A DNA stretch of 64,000 nt from contig VJWM01000116.1 of the NCBI GenBank assembly GCA_010909165.1, positions 1-64,000 on the forward strand. The letters run 5' to 3'. The notes under the pieces were generated by a model. That model did not search any database and was not told the origin of the DNA. It worked only from the letters and a program-made list of their open reading frames with translations. This DNA comes from Anthoceros angustus (lineage: Eukaryota; Streptophyta; Anthocerotopsida; Anthocerotales; Anthocerotaceae). Positions 1 to 11,935 of the stretch are shown here, in pieces. The translations under genes and the position numbers were made by a program. Each line of letters begins with the position of its first letter. Positions within the stretch are counted from its first letter, which is position 1.

Positions 1-77
1 TAACAAAAAGTGTAACATAGGCGGCCTTTTCTAGTAGGGTTTGTAGCCTTTCACGCCATCAATATATCCCACGAATA

Positions 78-3000
78 TTAGTTTCTGTGCTCGAGCGTCA
101 AATTTGCCAGTCTTTGGATCATGAAGCTGATGACGCTTCTCTTTGGGAATCCATGCATAAGCATCAGCCCCGAAAATCCGAAGATGGGAGAGAGAGGGCT
201 TGTGGCCAGTCCAAGCCTCAAAGGGAGTCTGAGTTGGAAGAAAAGTAGTGCAGGTTTAGCGGTGTGTGTGGCAAGAGAGACACCTCGCCCAATATTTCGC
301 GTATAAGGCGGGTATATGGCCCTGGCCATCTCCTGAAGCCTTCGATTACAATTCTCGGTGACGCCATTTTGTGCATGAGCGTATGGTACGGTGACTTGTC
401 GAGTGATCCCTCGATCTGAGAGATAAGAGTTAAATTCACCAGAGAGGAACTCACCTCCTCCATCCGAGCGGACACACTTGAGCTTATAGCCAGTCTGCAG
501 TTCAGCCATGGCATGAAACTCCTTGAACTTGGTGAAGGCTTCACTCTTAAGCCGAAGAAAGTAAGTATGGATCATACGAGACTTGTCATCAATGACAGGC
601 ATAAAATTAGAAGCTCCTCCAAACGAATGGGTGGACATGGGGCCGCTGTGGCGCGACTTTCGCTGACGGCCAGCCGGGCGCGCACAATCCCATGTCGTTG
701 TAGGAAGGAGTCCGCTCTAAAGGAATGACAGTCTGCTTGCTGCTTCGATTCTCGCCTTACTTTGCGCCCTGCTCGCCCAACGCACATTCACTTCGCCTAA
801 CTACTCGTAGCGTTCACCGCATGTGCGGTGGCCAAACGCTTATGACCCGTTACACGTCCATATCGCTCACGTTGCCACTCGCACCTCTAGTCCGTTCCTC
901 TCCACCATACTACACTTATCGCCTCTTAGGGAAAGACGCGGGTTACGGCCCGACCTCCTCCTCGCTGCTCTCTCCTCCTCCGTCAGACGCCCCGAGAGTC
1001 CTCCGGCTCACACGCTCGGCCCGTTGTTGGCCGGCCGCGGCTCGGACGAGCACGGATCCGCCACCCTTCCCTACACACACCACGTTAGGTTCGCCACCAA
1101 CCGATCAATCTCCCGAGTCGCTGCGCCAGGACTCTGTGACTCACGTTAGCAAGAAGACACACAGGGTCCTGCAAGAACGCGGCATCAACACCAAGAGAAA
1201 GATGATTTATCTGTGGCAGCCCTGCCCCTCTTATACTACGCCCAAGTCGGGCGTCTTTATTACACCCCTATTCGAAACCGAGTAGCCACCGTGATACCCT
1301 AATCGGCCGCCTACCATCCTATTCCTCCCTATCTCTTCCGGCCGGGGAAGGTCCCGGGTTCACTTGGTGGTCCAATCACCTCGGCGCAGGGCGCACCCAA
1401 TCGGATGATCCGTGAGGCGACCCTCCTCTCTCCCGAATCTCCGCCGTTATTACGGGCGCGGTCTCGACGACCGCACTAACGTCATCCTCCCCGCCTTCCT
1501 GTGGTCCTCTGGGGCCAATGCATTCCCAGCGAAGTCGGAGGGCTCCTCTTCGCCGGAGTCCCACCTCGGTTCGGTCTCGACCCCGAGTCCGAACTCCGTG
1601 AGTCTGTTATTTCGAGTCCGCCGCTGGGTCCGGCCTGTCTGGGGTTCGGACCTTAGGTCATGTGGTCCGTCCCCAAGCTCGGACCCCTTATACGTGGACC
1701 TCGATCGCTAGGTCCTCATCCCTACCCCGACCCTTGTCTTGGGTCGGGTTGGCTCTCCTTCGCCCCTTTCAGGCCGCCACCTCCCTTCTCCCGAGGTGTT
1801 GCGGTGAACTAACCCACAGGGTCCGCTAACCTCGCTCCTCTTGAGGCTCTTCTCCCACCTGCTGTCGTCTCGAAACAGGGCCACTAGAGTCCCTGTCGTC
1901 CCCATGCCCTTCTTCCTCGCCTTGAGGGCCTGCACCACACCCCCTTCTTCCTCCTTGGCGGTTGTAGGCGCCCCTCAGGGACCCTCCAAGGTCCATCGCC
2001 TGGTCCCTCCGGAGGTTCTTGGACCGAACCTCCTTGTTGACCGCCGCCAACATCTTCCCGGGCGAACTCTGGACGTAGTGATCTTTGTAACGTCCCGTGG
2101 AACACATCCAGTGCCACTCTCAACTAATTCTCCCGCTTCCTCCGGCCTGGCCCAAAGTCCGGATAGCGCCGAGTCACACGTTGCGCTTCTACGAGGTTCC
2201 ATGGCTCCCAAACTTCCAGCTTTTTGGTGCCATCGCCGTCTCCCCTTGTTGATGTAGCCGCTGGCATGGGGTTCGGCACGATGCGCCCCTCCTCGGGCGT
2301 TCGCTGCTCCAACCCCCGGTGAACCACGCTCGAAGGTGTGGCGCTCAAAGAGATAGCGCCAGAGCCGGGTTATGGAGCGCAAGAGACTAGCGAAATTGTC
2401 TGGCTGGTCAAATATGACCTTCCCGCCGCGCCTTTGGGAGTAACCGCTAGGGGGAAGGCGCTCTTCCTGTCCGTCGCCAGTCGCGCATTAGCTCGACCTT
2501 ACGCCGCTTACTCCGCCACGCGCGCTTACTTCGGCCTTACGCGCGCGTGCCTGCGGCGCTTACGCGCGCCTCGGCCTTACGCGCGCTTACGCAGCCCTGG
2601 CCGCGTGCCTGCGGCCTTACGCCACAGACCTTGCGATCAGCAGGCGTGAATATTTGCGGCCCGGTCTGGCCTGCATGCCGACCTCCACTCCGGGCCGTCC
2701 ACGTGCGCCGCCTAGTCATCCTCCGGCTCAATTTCTAAGTTACTTTTCCTTGGCGTACTTATCCTGTTTGGACTGGAGTGGTCGACTTATCCGTTACCTG
2801 ACGTGTCCGTGCACCGCCATAGTAGGTGGCGTTGCCCACTCAGTCCGAGTATACTCCAGTGCGATCCGGAGGCTATCCATGCTTATTCCTCCTTTTCCGC
2901 CTTATTTTATCCTCCGCTCCTACGAAAAAAAAAAACCCTACTTATTTCTTAACCCCCAAGGGAAGTCCGTAGTCCACAGCCGCAGATATCAACATGCACC

Positions 3001-3590
3001 AGCTCGAGGAGCTCGGTGGCACGGTGAGAGGAAGAGCGTGGGTATGGCACTTCCTTACTTTTCCCTAAAAGGCAGCCTTCACAGAAGAGAGAGTCACTGA
3101 ATTCAGGGAGGGGTTCGAGATAAAGCTGGCTCGTTCTCATTTCTCTCATTCGCTTCAAGCTGGGGTGGCCTAAGCGTAGGTGCCAAAGCTTGGTTATCTC
3201 TGCCTTCGTTGAAGTGCGAGCTAGGTGGGCTGTACCAGAAAATGAGGAGGCTTCCAGGAGATAGAGCCTGTCTTCCTTTAATCCGTGACAGATGACATCA
3301 TTAGAGTTGTCATACGTACAAATCTCACATGTTTGAGCTTTGAAATGAATCTCATATTGTTGGTCATTCGTCAGAGTGCTCACAGAGACCAAGTTCTTGC
3401 TGACAGTAGGCACATGGAGCACATCTGAGAGAGATATAGTACGTCCGGCTCTGCACTGTAGAATAACTGTGCCTGTGCCAGTTACCTCTGCAGACCTATT
3501 GTCAGCCACGTAAATCGATCCTCCACCATGTAGGGTTCGATACGTGCTAAAGTCTGATCTTTAGACATGAGTGGGCCTGCTTGTCAAGTA
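78..3590 (-). pseudogene. Copia protease / GAG-pre-integrase / integrase, split by a solo LTR
   Basis: From 3590 leftward there is a damaged protease active site (an LDS-like trace in shifted frames), then SIYVADNRSAEVTGTG, the GAG-pre-integrase region LWHLRLGHPSLKRM with a CEGCLLGK zinc motif, and LVHVDICG. The frame is cut at 2979 by the solo LTR and resumes at 641 with PMSTHSFGGASNFM, followed by the integrase core KCVRSDGGGEF and AHAQNGVTE. Deleting 647-2978 plus one copy of GCCGC restores one continuous frame over the junction. The part left of about 300 is frameshifted. It is a non-functional remnant. Confidence 0.85.
647..2978. mobile_element. Solo LTR (2,332 bp) with 5-bp target duplication
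   Basis: The insert starts TGTGG and ends CCACA, giving the TG...CA termini of an LTR, and is flanked by the direct repeat GCCGC at 642-646 and 2979-2983. It interrupts the integrase frame of the copia element exactly at that repeat. I see no second copy of its ends inside, no primer binding site and no gag or pol frame. A solo LTR left by LTR-LTR recombination is therefore the simplest reading. It is GC-rich. At 2490-2640 it carries a degenerate tandem of CTTACGCGCGC-type units. Open frames inside it look like GC-rich chance ORFs. Strand and superfamily cannot be set; an LTR this long is more usual for Ty3-gypsy. Confidence 0.75.
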
Positions 3591-3731
3591 CCGTGGAGGA
3601 GCAACGTCCGGTGGTCGGTATAAACAGGATTGTAGGCGATCTCTGTACAAGCTGAGCATTCGGGGAACCCTGTCTTCTTGGTTCACCGGCTTGTATGCAG
3701 CACTCGTTCGTAGTGCCACAGCTTCTGCCGA

Positions 3732-4562
3732 TTACAATTTCCTTACTGCGGGGTTAGCCTTTGGTCCTTGGGAAGAGCCTTCACCTCCCTTCCTACTTTG
3801 CCAATTCCTGTTCCTCATTTGTCTCTGTCCGTTAGAGCGTGAGGTGAAGAGGGCTTGCCCTGGAGCTGCACTCTTGGAGGAGGCCCTTGCAGAGTCTTCC
3901 TCGATAATAGCAGCGATGACCTCCGAGAGAGTCATGAGTTCTCCCAGGTTAAGTTTCTTCGCGTGTGCGGATTGCTTCATAAGGCCATTCTGGGTTGCAA
4001 CGAATGTTCTCCAACTTGGGGGCAGGGTCATCAGGAGGGCTATGGCCGCCTGATCCTCTGTCAAGGTAGTCCCGCAGGAAGCCAATCTTGCTCTCAGTGT
4101 GCGGAAGTTGCTGAGATGTGCCTGGATGCTTTCCCCATCCTTATATTTAAGGTTGTGAAAATTCCGTAAAGCAGTTGCAGAGTGTTGAGCGTCTGTGGCT
4201 TCGAACATTTGGGTGAAGCGTTCCCAGATGGCTTGTGCAGTGAGGGCACCGAAGGTATGGTGAACCATATCTTTGTCCAGGCCAGCGATTAGGAGGTTTC
4301 GGGCTCTTCTGTCCGATTTTGTCCACTGATCATAGTCCGGGGTTCCACTTGCTGGGCAGGGCACCGACCCATTGACTATTGTCCAGAGGTCGGCGTCTTC
4401 AAGATGTCCCTGCATTTGAGTAGCCCAGACATCGTAGTCTACTCCTGTAAACCTGTCCTTTTCCTTGATTTCGATCCGGTGGGTTGTGAAGTGTTGGTTG
4501 ATAGGGTTTACGGCGCCACCACCAGTGGCACCACCACCACCACCGCCAGCAGCAGCGGCCAT
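3732..4562 (-). pseudogene. Copia gag polyprotein (UBN2/Retrotran_gag_2 type)
   Basis: A 276-residue open frame starts at the ATG at 4562. After a Gly/Ala-rich leader it has the copia gag pattern: KDRFTGVDYDVWATQMQGHL, then AQAIWERFTQMFE, a LRNFHNLKYKDGESIQAHL stretch and ALLMTLPPSW. This family forms the cytoplasmic virus-like particle. The frame stops at 3732, just before a degraded CCHC knuckle around 3680-3735, where Cys and His codons survive in shifted frames. That, and the frameshift before the protease, make it a pseudogene. The leader between primer site and ATG is about 400 bp. Confidence 0.8.
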
Positions 4563-4973
4563 GGTTAGGGTTTTTCTTCACGGGGCTTCAGCGATGGTGG
4601 AGGCGATGGCTTGGGCCGGGGTTGTGTGGGCTCTCGCAGGCTTGGAGGAGGTCCTTCAAGTCTCTCAAGATGATGCCGAGAAAGTTGCGCAGCAGGCGAG
4701 TCTCAACATGCACCTTAATTTCAAGCTGATGAAGCGTCTGGAGCACACGGTTATCAGAGGTAGGAAATTCACTTGGTCTTCGATTTGTGACAACTTGCTC
4801 AACTCTCCTCACAGGTCTGCATTCGCATCTTGGAGCGCTGTGAGGGGAATAGAGTAGTTGGGAAGTCCAGTGTTCGTCATGAGCCCGTCTTGCCCATTGA
4901 CGAGCTCTCCTACCACGAGCCATGAGGTGAAGATCCTATCAAAAGCATGTCTGATCTCCCTGCTCTGATACCA

Positions 4974-5171
4974 TAAGAAAATACATGGCAGATAGGAATG
5001 TCTTTCTTTTATTGCAGATTGTTCTCTTACAGATTACATCGTTACAATGCACTCTTGTGATCATGTGTGCGGTGTAGGTGTTCATGTGGAGGTGCAGCGG
5101 TTCATGAGGAGGTGTATACATTGGTGTGTTGTTCATGAGTGGTGAATTGGTGATCCATTGGGTCTTCAACA
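4974..5171 (-). repeat. Probable 5' LTR of the copia element, next to its primer binding site
   Basis: On the minus strand this segment begins TGTTGAAGACCC and ends directly before the initiator-tRNA-Met primer binding site at 4962-4973. The length of about 198 bp suits a small copia LTR. It lacks the usual CA at its 3' end, and the partner LTR is outside the window, so the borders are inferred from the TG start and the adjacent primer binding site only. Confidence 0.5.
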
Positions 5172-6362
5172 ACATGCCTGCTGCACAATCATCTTGTTCA
5201 GACTTGAAGCACACGTCTCTTGACATGTGCTCATCATGTCTTGCAGCATCCCCCATGCGGTGCCTCTGGGGATAGCCACATGGAGAACGTCATGCATGCC
5301 CAGACAACCACACCTCCAGGGAAGCAGCCTCACCACCTCACCACCTTGTTCCTGGGCTAGGCTCTATTCAAATTAAATACCTGAAATTACACCTATTTCG
5401 TAAAAATCGAGAATGGGCAGGCGGTCAGTTTAATTTGGAAACCTAAGCGGTGGGGAACGCCTTGTTGCCGTTTGCCTTGGTCTCGGCGTTCGCTGCGAGG
5501 GGAATCCATGCGGCCCGCCCGTCTCAGTCTGCAGCGCCCATCGATCGGTGGCAGCGGGCAAGCAAGAGGAAAGATGCGGGGGCGGTGACATGGCGTGAGG
5601 GGCGTGAGCGGGATTCGAGGAATCACGCTTTCAGAGGGAAGTGTGTTGAGGTGCCCTTCCTACTATACCCATGTTGGCTAGTTGTAGCTCTCTATCACGC
5701 TGTGTTACCTTGTTCTTCCATAGGCGTTTCTGTGGATTGGGTGTGGATGGTCGCTTTCACGTGGTCTCCGAAGGTTGTGTTTGGTGGTGATTTATAAAAA
5801 CTTGATCCTCTGGTCTGGCTTCCATGGAGAACTGGTGTTTTAAAGCTTCTTAAATTTGGAGAAGTTCATGTACAAAGTGCACGTTTGGGAGCAATTGGGG
5901 AAGGAGAGGGAAGCATAATATGTGAACGCTAGCCGTGGTTGAATTCAGAAACCGTTTTACGTTGGGATGCTTGCATTGAAACTTACACCAAGGCGTAACA
6001 ATACAAGAAGTCACATAAGTCCACATCAGACAGAGAAAGATTTCCCCCATTGTTACATATATAGCTAGTATGCGACGCATCTAACGTAGATATATATGTC
6101 GGCAGACGCTGTGGGCGAGTGCGAAATGCCCGTTGAGCTACCCAGGAAGTATCGGCATCAGTATAAAGCCGGCAGGGCCCCGGGCCCAATACCCTGTAGG
6201 GAAACTGGTCCAACAATTCCTGTCTTGGCCGACACCGTCATGAATTCCCCTGCCCCCGAGCCCGCGAAGTCCCACTGGCCTTGGCGGGAGATTTCCGCTC
6301 CGCTGCGCCAGCTGTACTTGTTGGCTTCCTCCCTGGCCTCTCCCCCTCCTCCCCTTCGACCT
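5172..6362. repeat. Dispersed repeat mosaic upstream of the F-box/kelch pseudogene
   Basis: No gene is supported here. Positions 5277-5640 match 38812-39190 closely (shared GAACGTCATGCATGCCCAGA and AAAAATCGAGAATGGGCAGG). Positions 5640-5960 match 27220-27430, 37690-37850 and 39850-40080 (shared GTGTTACCTTGTTCTTCCAT-like text and CTGGCTTCCATGGAGAACTG). The end of the stretch, about 5920-6360, matches 33310-33760 and 40165-40625 and acts as upstream sequence of the F-box-family module. Confidence 0.7.
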
Positions 6363-6365
6363 GGA

Positions 6366-6373
6366 TATAAAAG
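6366..6373 (+). promoter_or_regulatory. TATA box of the F-box/kelch pseudogene family
   Basis: TATAAAAG lies about 145 bp before the ATG at 6515 and is followed by a pyrimidine-rich leader (CCATCCCTAGAAGCTCA then CTCC/CTTG runs). The same TATA plus leader recurs at 33768 and 40634, and in inverted orientation at 28821-28829. Conservation across four copies supports a real ancestral core promoter. Confidence 0.6.
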
Positions 6374-7263
6374 GCTCCCACTGCCATCCCTAGAAGCTCA
6401 ATTCAATTCTCTTCCCCTCGCCAGTTCCTCCTTCACCTCTTGCCACCAGCTCCTGCTTGACCTCTCGTCGCTAGCTCCTGCTGCTTGATCTCTCGCTCCA
6501 GCCTCTCTCTAGCCATGTCCTCGCAACAACAGCGCTCTTCCTGCAGCGGCATGGGTTCGTGTTATGAGAACCCAGTGCTGATCGAGGACGATGATGTACC
6601 GTTAGTTCCTACTCATTGAACTCACGTGTATGGAACTCTTGCTCAAGAGCCCTGCCTCACAGGCGCATGAGAATGCACCTTGTGATGCACCTGAGCTTCC
6701 GCTGGACCCCATGAACGTGGAGGGTCAAAGTGCTTCTTTGTCTATGGAGGTAGCACACACCTTGAGCTCGTTGCCGTCTGGCCATGGAGCCGCTGTTACC
6801 CCTCTTGTATCAACTCCTGCTTTTCTTTCAAGTGTTGTGGATGGGCTGCTGCTGTCCGTCGCACACACGTCGACGTTATTTTTTATGCCTTGCCATATTG
6901 GAGAGGCTTTTGCATGTCCTTCAATGCCTCTTGCTTCATCGTCTCGTGTTGTGGATCCTTATTCTGCCTTGTTCCAAACCTCCTTTCAATCCCCTCGTCC
7001 CCAGCGTGGAGCTGCAAGCAGTAGCAACTATTCTTCTCTTGCTTCATCGTCTCGTGTTGAGGTGGATCCCTATTCTGCCTTGTTCCAAGCCTCCTTTCAA
7101 TCCCTTCGTCCCCAGTTTGCAGTCAGCTCTTCTTCTCCAGCTTCATCGTCTCGTGGTGTGGGATATCCCTTTTCTACCTTGTTCCAAGCTTCCTTTCAAT
7201 CCCCTTGTCCCCAACGTGCAACTGCAAGCTGTAGAAGAAACCGTGGATCCATATTCCGCCTTA

Positions 7264-9380
7264 AACAGCGTCTCTCAGCATAGGGGTTATTCTCCATTAA
7301 AGGGGTTTGGGTCCCTAAAGACCAAAAATGACCCCCGAAAACGGGCCAAAATGCATCATCTTTAGCAAAACCACTCTTTAGACATGTCTTGAAAGACATT
7401 GACCATGTTATTTTCGTGAATACTTATGCTATGAGGTTAAGCGAAGAAGGTTGATTTCACCTTCACAAGGAAGGGATTTCAAGGATTTTTAACGGTGCTA
7501 GGAATCCTAAACACCTCTTTGACGATAGTACTTCCTAGCGGGGTGAGCAGTGAGGCAAACCAAACAAAATTAGTCCAAAGCCAAGCGCGGACGTCCAAAA
7601 CCAACATAAAAGTAGCAATTAAAGAAAAGAAACAAGCTGGCGGACGTCCGGCGCAATTGTGAAGAACATTAAGATAGCGATCATGGCCATCTCGAGAGGA
7701 CCAAACTACGACTCTAAAAGTAGCGCGTCGGTGCCTTGTGAGTACACAACCGGATCTCCATTGTTAGAGTGAAAACATAGAAGGAATTGGAACAATCGCG
7801 GACGTTCGGCACATTGGCGCGGTCTGCTAAAACTGCGGACGTCCGGCGCATTTTGAGACCCCAATCTTGTGGGCGTCAGATGGAAATGGTGGAGTGGATC
7901 GCGGACGTCCGCTTATATATTATTGTTTGTCTTCATCTCGGGATAGGTGCATAGACTCAATGGTAAGAACTCCAGTTAAGCACCGGGTCGGATCAACTAG
8001 GATGGGGTGCTTGACTTTGGTGCTTTTAGAACTTCCGTTATGCACTCTTGGGTCGGATTAGCTAGGATGGCTTGCTTGTTTTGGCGCTTTGAAAACTTTG
8101 TAACAACTCCACTCTTAAGCAACCTAGGCGTATCAATACTAGGATGGAGTGTTGATTTTTAGTGGTTTGAAAAATTTGTAAATCATCCGGTATCTAGGCG
8201 TAAAGTCATGAATATTATTTTTGAAAATCATTTGTTGGTTGATGTTATATTCCACATTCGCTTTGTATACAACATGTAAAACCTTTTGGCCTTACTCTAT
8301 GTGCCCCTTATGACTTGCAGTGGATCTCTTTGATTGGTCGCCAAATGTCGCTCATTCGAGTTTGATGCGTATAGATGCATAGGCCTTGGTTTCTAGATGA
8401 GCTACATTTTCCAAAATTAGACATGTATGATGGTGGTTTCTAATGGCCAACCTTTTGAAGGCGACAATGTTTCACAATGTTTTGCGAGAGAAGCAAGAAA
8501 ATAAATAGAATAGATGATTTTCCTTGAGTAATGAAAGCACATCGGATGCGATCGAACACAAGCATAAGAGAGCATCTGCACAGCCACTGCGAGCCCTAGT
8601 GAGGCAGTGATGTCGAAGAAAGAGGGCTAGTCGCCGGTGGGGTTTTGACCAAATGGTGAGTATTTCGGTGAGGCTCGAAGGAGGACTGTCTATACCTTTG
8701 TGGCGCCCACTACGGTTGGCGCACTAGGTGTTCGAAGCTATGGCCAAGCTTAGCCGGAGATTTTGAATTTAAGATCGACTTGCTCCATGTGCCACCCATG
8801 GATAGATTAAGGTTGAAAGCGATGCGGACTTGACAAGAAGAAATGTAAGCTACGAAGAGTTTGATCAAGAGCGGTTGAGGAGGCCTCACCATCCTTTACC
8901 TTGTCCAATTCTGCCCTGAGATCTGGATCTAAGTGCGGCTTATCTCGCACGGAGGGGCCGGTCGGGGGTATGCAATGCTGCCGGGATTGCTCGAATCACG
9001 GGGTTTGAAAAGAGAATTGATGTGAGTGTTGGTGCGGTGGCAAGTGTGCACAAGCAACAGAGAAAGTGCTTGCCTACACAAGTATTGACGCAACCCTCTC
9101 CAAACCCGGTGTATTGCACCTCTTTGGAGTATAAGTGCGCCGGACGTTCGGTGCACTCCAGCTCTTTGGAGCATAAGTGCGCCAGTCATCCGGCCACTTG
9201 GTACAAAGGTGTGTCCGTCATTTGTGCGGACGGTGGGCACATTAGGTCTTCCTTGGGCTCGGATGCATGGGCTGTGGGTTCGCAAATCACTGAAAACAGT
9301 GGAATGAGACATGTGCATTTCTGGATGGTTGGGGCCAAAATGGGGTTTGGAGACAAACCCCTATGCTGAGAAACACTGTT
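7264..9380. mobile_element. Non-autonomous TIR DNA transposon, 2,117 bp
   Basis: Both ends carry an inverted repeat of about 31 bp containing CTCAGCATAGGGGTT, starting AACAGCG at 7264 and ending CACTGTT at 9380. CTTA flanks both sides (7260-7263, 9381-9384). The element splits a VDPYSAL-LFQ repeat unit, and removing it with one CTTA restores the unit. A motif close to GCGGACGTCCGGCGCATT recurs in the interior, clustered near the ends (7590-7900 and 9140-9240), as subterminal repeats bound by transposases usually do. No transposase frame is visible. A 3-bp TTA duplication would suggest PIF/Harbinger, while the subterminal repeats would also fit hAT or CACTA; the superfamily is unresolved. Confidence 0.8.
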
Positions 9381-10257
9381 CTTATTCCAAAGCTCCTTTC
9401 AATCTCTTTGTCCCCAGTTTGCAATGGACACTACTACGTCTTCTGTTGCTTCGTCGTCTCGTGTTGTGGAGCCCTTTTCTACCTAGTTCCAAGCCTCCTT
9501 TGAATTCCTTCGTCCCCAGTTTGCAACAGTTGCAAACTGGAGCAACTCTTCTTCTCTTGCTTCATCATCACGCGTTGTGGATACTTTTTCTGCCTTGTTC
9601 CAAGACTCCTCTCAATCCCCTCATCCCCAGCTTGCAGTTGTAAAATGTAACAACGCTTGTGCGATGGGATTACCACCAACTATGTGCGTGGTATGGTCCC
9701 CCTGAATCACACCACCCGGGCGTACGTGTGCACCATGTGCGGGAAACTTGTCCCCGTGGCAACATACCATGTAGATGCGCGGGGGCGGTTCTTGTACGCT
9801 GGAGCCAGCAAGGAGGAGATGCGAGAGTGGAGGGTGCTTTGAGCTGGGCAGCAACATGGTTCACATGAGCATCATGGTGGAGAAGGTGGATCTGTTTGCA
9901 GCTGCAGCTGGCATTCCGGCTCTGAAATGCGAGCGCCTCATGCTCCCCAGCTCCCTGGGCAAGCTGAAGAGTATGAACATGGACTTCTCGGGCTGGTTCT
10001 CCCTATGTCCCAAGGACGCTGGTCCACTGCAGCATGCGCAGGAGCAGTCCCGGCTGCACATGCAGGAGCTCCCGAGTGAGGTGCTGCTGCACATCTTCTG
10101 CCGCCTGCCGGTCCGCCAAGTCTTCCGGCTCCGGCTCCTGAGCAAGGAGTGGAAGAGGGTCATCTGGTGCCCAGAGTTCCGCGCCCTACGGCGCCTGCAC
10201 GCGCCCCATGAGAACCTCCTCCTGGAGTTCTCCTTCCACGTCGATGAGGTCGACGAG

Positions 10258-10614
10258 TGTTAGAAGTGATTTATTACAACATATCAAAATATGTTATGAA
10301 GAGTGCCCTAAAAGCAGGTTATGAAGAGTGCCCTAAAAATAACATACTTGAAAGTCATGCATCTTCTAGAAAGTATCTTCTAGAAAGTCCAAAAAGTAAA
10401 GGGCAAGGTCAAGTAACCAATAGGATTCAAGGTCAAGTGACTAGTAGGATCCAAGGCTAGGACTATATAAGGCCAAGCCCACCTACTTGTAAGGTGTGGT
10501 GTGTGCAAGTGTCCTTGTGTGCTTGTGTGCTAGTTTCTAGTGTACCTAGTGCATATAACCCATATTGTATGGGAGTGTTGTGCTCCCTTTCTATAAAGGC
10601 TCAGCTCTTTTCCT
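10258..10614 (+). repeat. 5' LTR of the second copia element
   Basis: Starts TGTTAGAAGTGA and ends near TTTTCCT just before the primer binding site. It includes a TATA-like ACTATATAAGG at about 10461 and the direct pair AGTGCCCTAAAA. It matches 12493-12844 almost throughout. Confidence 0.88.
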
Positions 10615-10811
10615 AACTTGATATCAGAGCCATGTTCAAGAGCCTTGTAGAAAGCTCCTTGCATTGTTGCCCAAGTCAAGTCCTATTGCATAGTTCTTAG
10701 CCTAGAGCTTGTGAGAACTTGTGTGCAATTGGAAAGGTCTTGATACTCATCTTGGTAGTGCATGTGAGTGAGGTGCTTTGGTCTTCAAGGTCAATTGTAG
10801 GGAAACTAGGC

Positions 10812-11935
10812 ATGCCGTCAACAAGCATGGAGACACGTCTAGTGGAGAAGTTTAGAGGCACGAACTTCAGATTGTGGAAGTTGAAGTTGAAGATGCTTCT
10901 CATCAACCGAGGACTATGGAAGTTTGTCGACAATGGCCTCGGAGAAAATGGAGAACTTTGGAGGCACGAACTTCACATTGTTGAAGTTGAAGATGCTTCT
11001 CATCAACCGAGGACTATGGAAGTTTGTCGACAATGAGAAACACCCACAGTGGACAGATGGGCGGCGGCGATTCTCCTCAATGTGTCCGATGACATACTCT
11101 CTCAATTGAGTGAGTGTGCAACATCAAAAGCGTGGGCGACCCTGCAACACGTATGAGAAGAAGAGCTTGGTGAATGAGATGTTGTTGGAGCAACAATTCG
11201 CCAACTTCAAGATGGTCGAGGGTGACACCATTCAACAACACGTCAACAAGTTGAAGAACTTGGTGGATCAAATGAAGGCGGCGGACGTCAAACCTTACGA
11301 AAGAAAGGTTATCGTGGTGTTGCTGAGTAGCTTACCATCCGCGTACAAGCAATTTGTGTTGGCCTTTAGAACGTCGGTAGCGATGCGTCCAAGCGACCAA
11401 CCACCAACGTTGGATGAGGTGGTTGGGTTGCTCCTACAAGAGGAGCTGGAGAATTCCTTCAAGAAAGAAGAGAATGGAGACTCGGTGCTCTTCTCAAAGA
11501 AGGGAACAACACGTGGGAAGACTTCACAAGCCAACTCTGAAGAAGGATCGAAGGAGAAAGGTGCGAAGAAAAAGGTGTGGGGTACTTGCCATTATTGCAA
11601 AAAGCCTAATCACTATGCCAAGGATTGTAGGACAAGGTTGGCTGACCTGAAGAAGAAGGGAAAGGAGTCACAAGCCAATCAAGTGAGTGAGAAGGAAGAA
11701 CATCTTTTATTTGTCTCAACATAGAAAAGAATCGACAACTCCATCAAAGAAGGATGAGAGTTTGTACCTCGACTCTGGAGCATCTCAACACTTCACCTAC
11801 AACCGGCCTTGGTTCTCAAGCTATGAAGAAATGCCGGCGGGGCATAAAGTGGCGCTTGGAGACAATAGGTCACACGAGATCAAAGAAAGAGGTGTGATTA
11901 AAGTTCAACTCCCTGAAACTAACCCTGGACAATAG
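10812..11935 (+). pseudogene. Copia gag and protease start, with internal duplication
   Basis: Gag begins at about 10812 with VEKFRGTNFRLWKLKLKMLL. A segment of about 85-90 bp is present twice (10848-10935 and about 10954-11035), the second giving MENFGGTNFTLLKLKMLLIN, which breaks the frame. From 11110 the frame is open: EMLLEQQFANFKMVEGDTIQ, a CCHC knuckle CHYCKKPNHYAKDC (about 11587-11628), then, after a stop at 11724, the protease motif LYLDSGASQHFTYN at about 11763. Gag forms the particle and the protease cleaves the polyprotein. The duplication, the stop and the loss of integrase and RT make it non-functional. Confidence 0.85.

Larger units (their letters stand above)
1..5171 (-). mobile_element. 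Degenerate Ty1-copia retrotransposon, 5' part (runs off the left edge)
   Basis: Reading leftward on the minus strand, the order is LTR-like end, primer binding site, gag, degenerate zinc knuckle and protease, GAG-pre-integrase, integrase core. That is the Ty1-copia order. The primer binding site at 4962-4973 reads TGGTATCAGAGC on the minus strand, complementary to initiator tRNA-Met. Reverse transcriptase and the 3' LTR would lie left of base 1. A GC-rich 2.3-kb solo LTR is inserted in the pol region at 647-2978. Frameshifts between gag and protease show that the element is dead. Copia identity is secure; the exact LTR end is not. Confidence 0.85.

Noticed and set aside
725-2649. Several ORFs of 90-190 residues in the GC-rich stretch
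   Set aside because: They lie inside the solo LTR, overlap on both strands, lack recognisable domains and follow GC composition.
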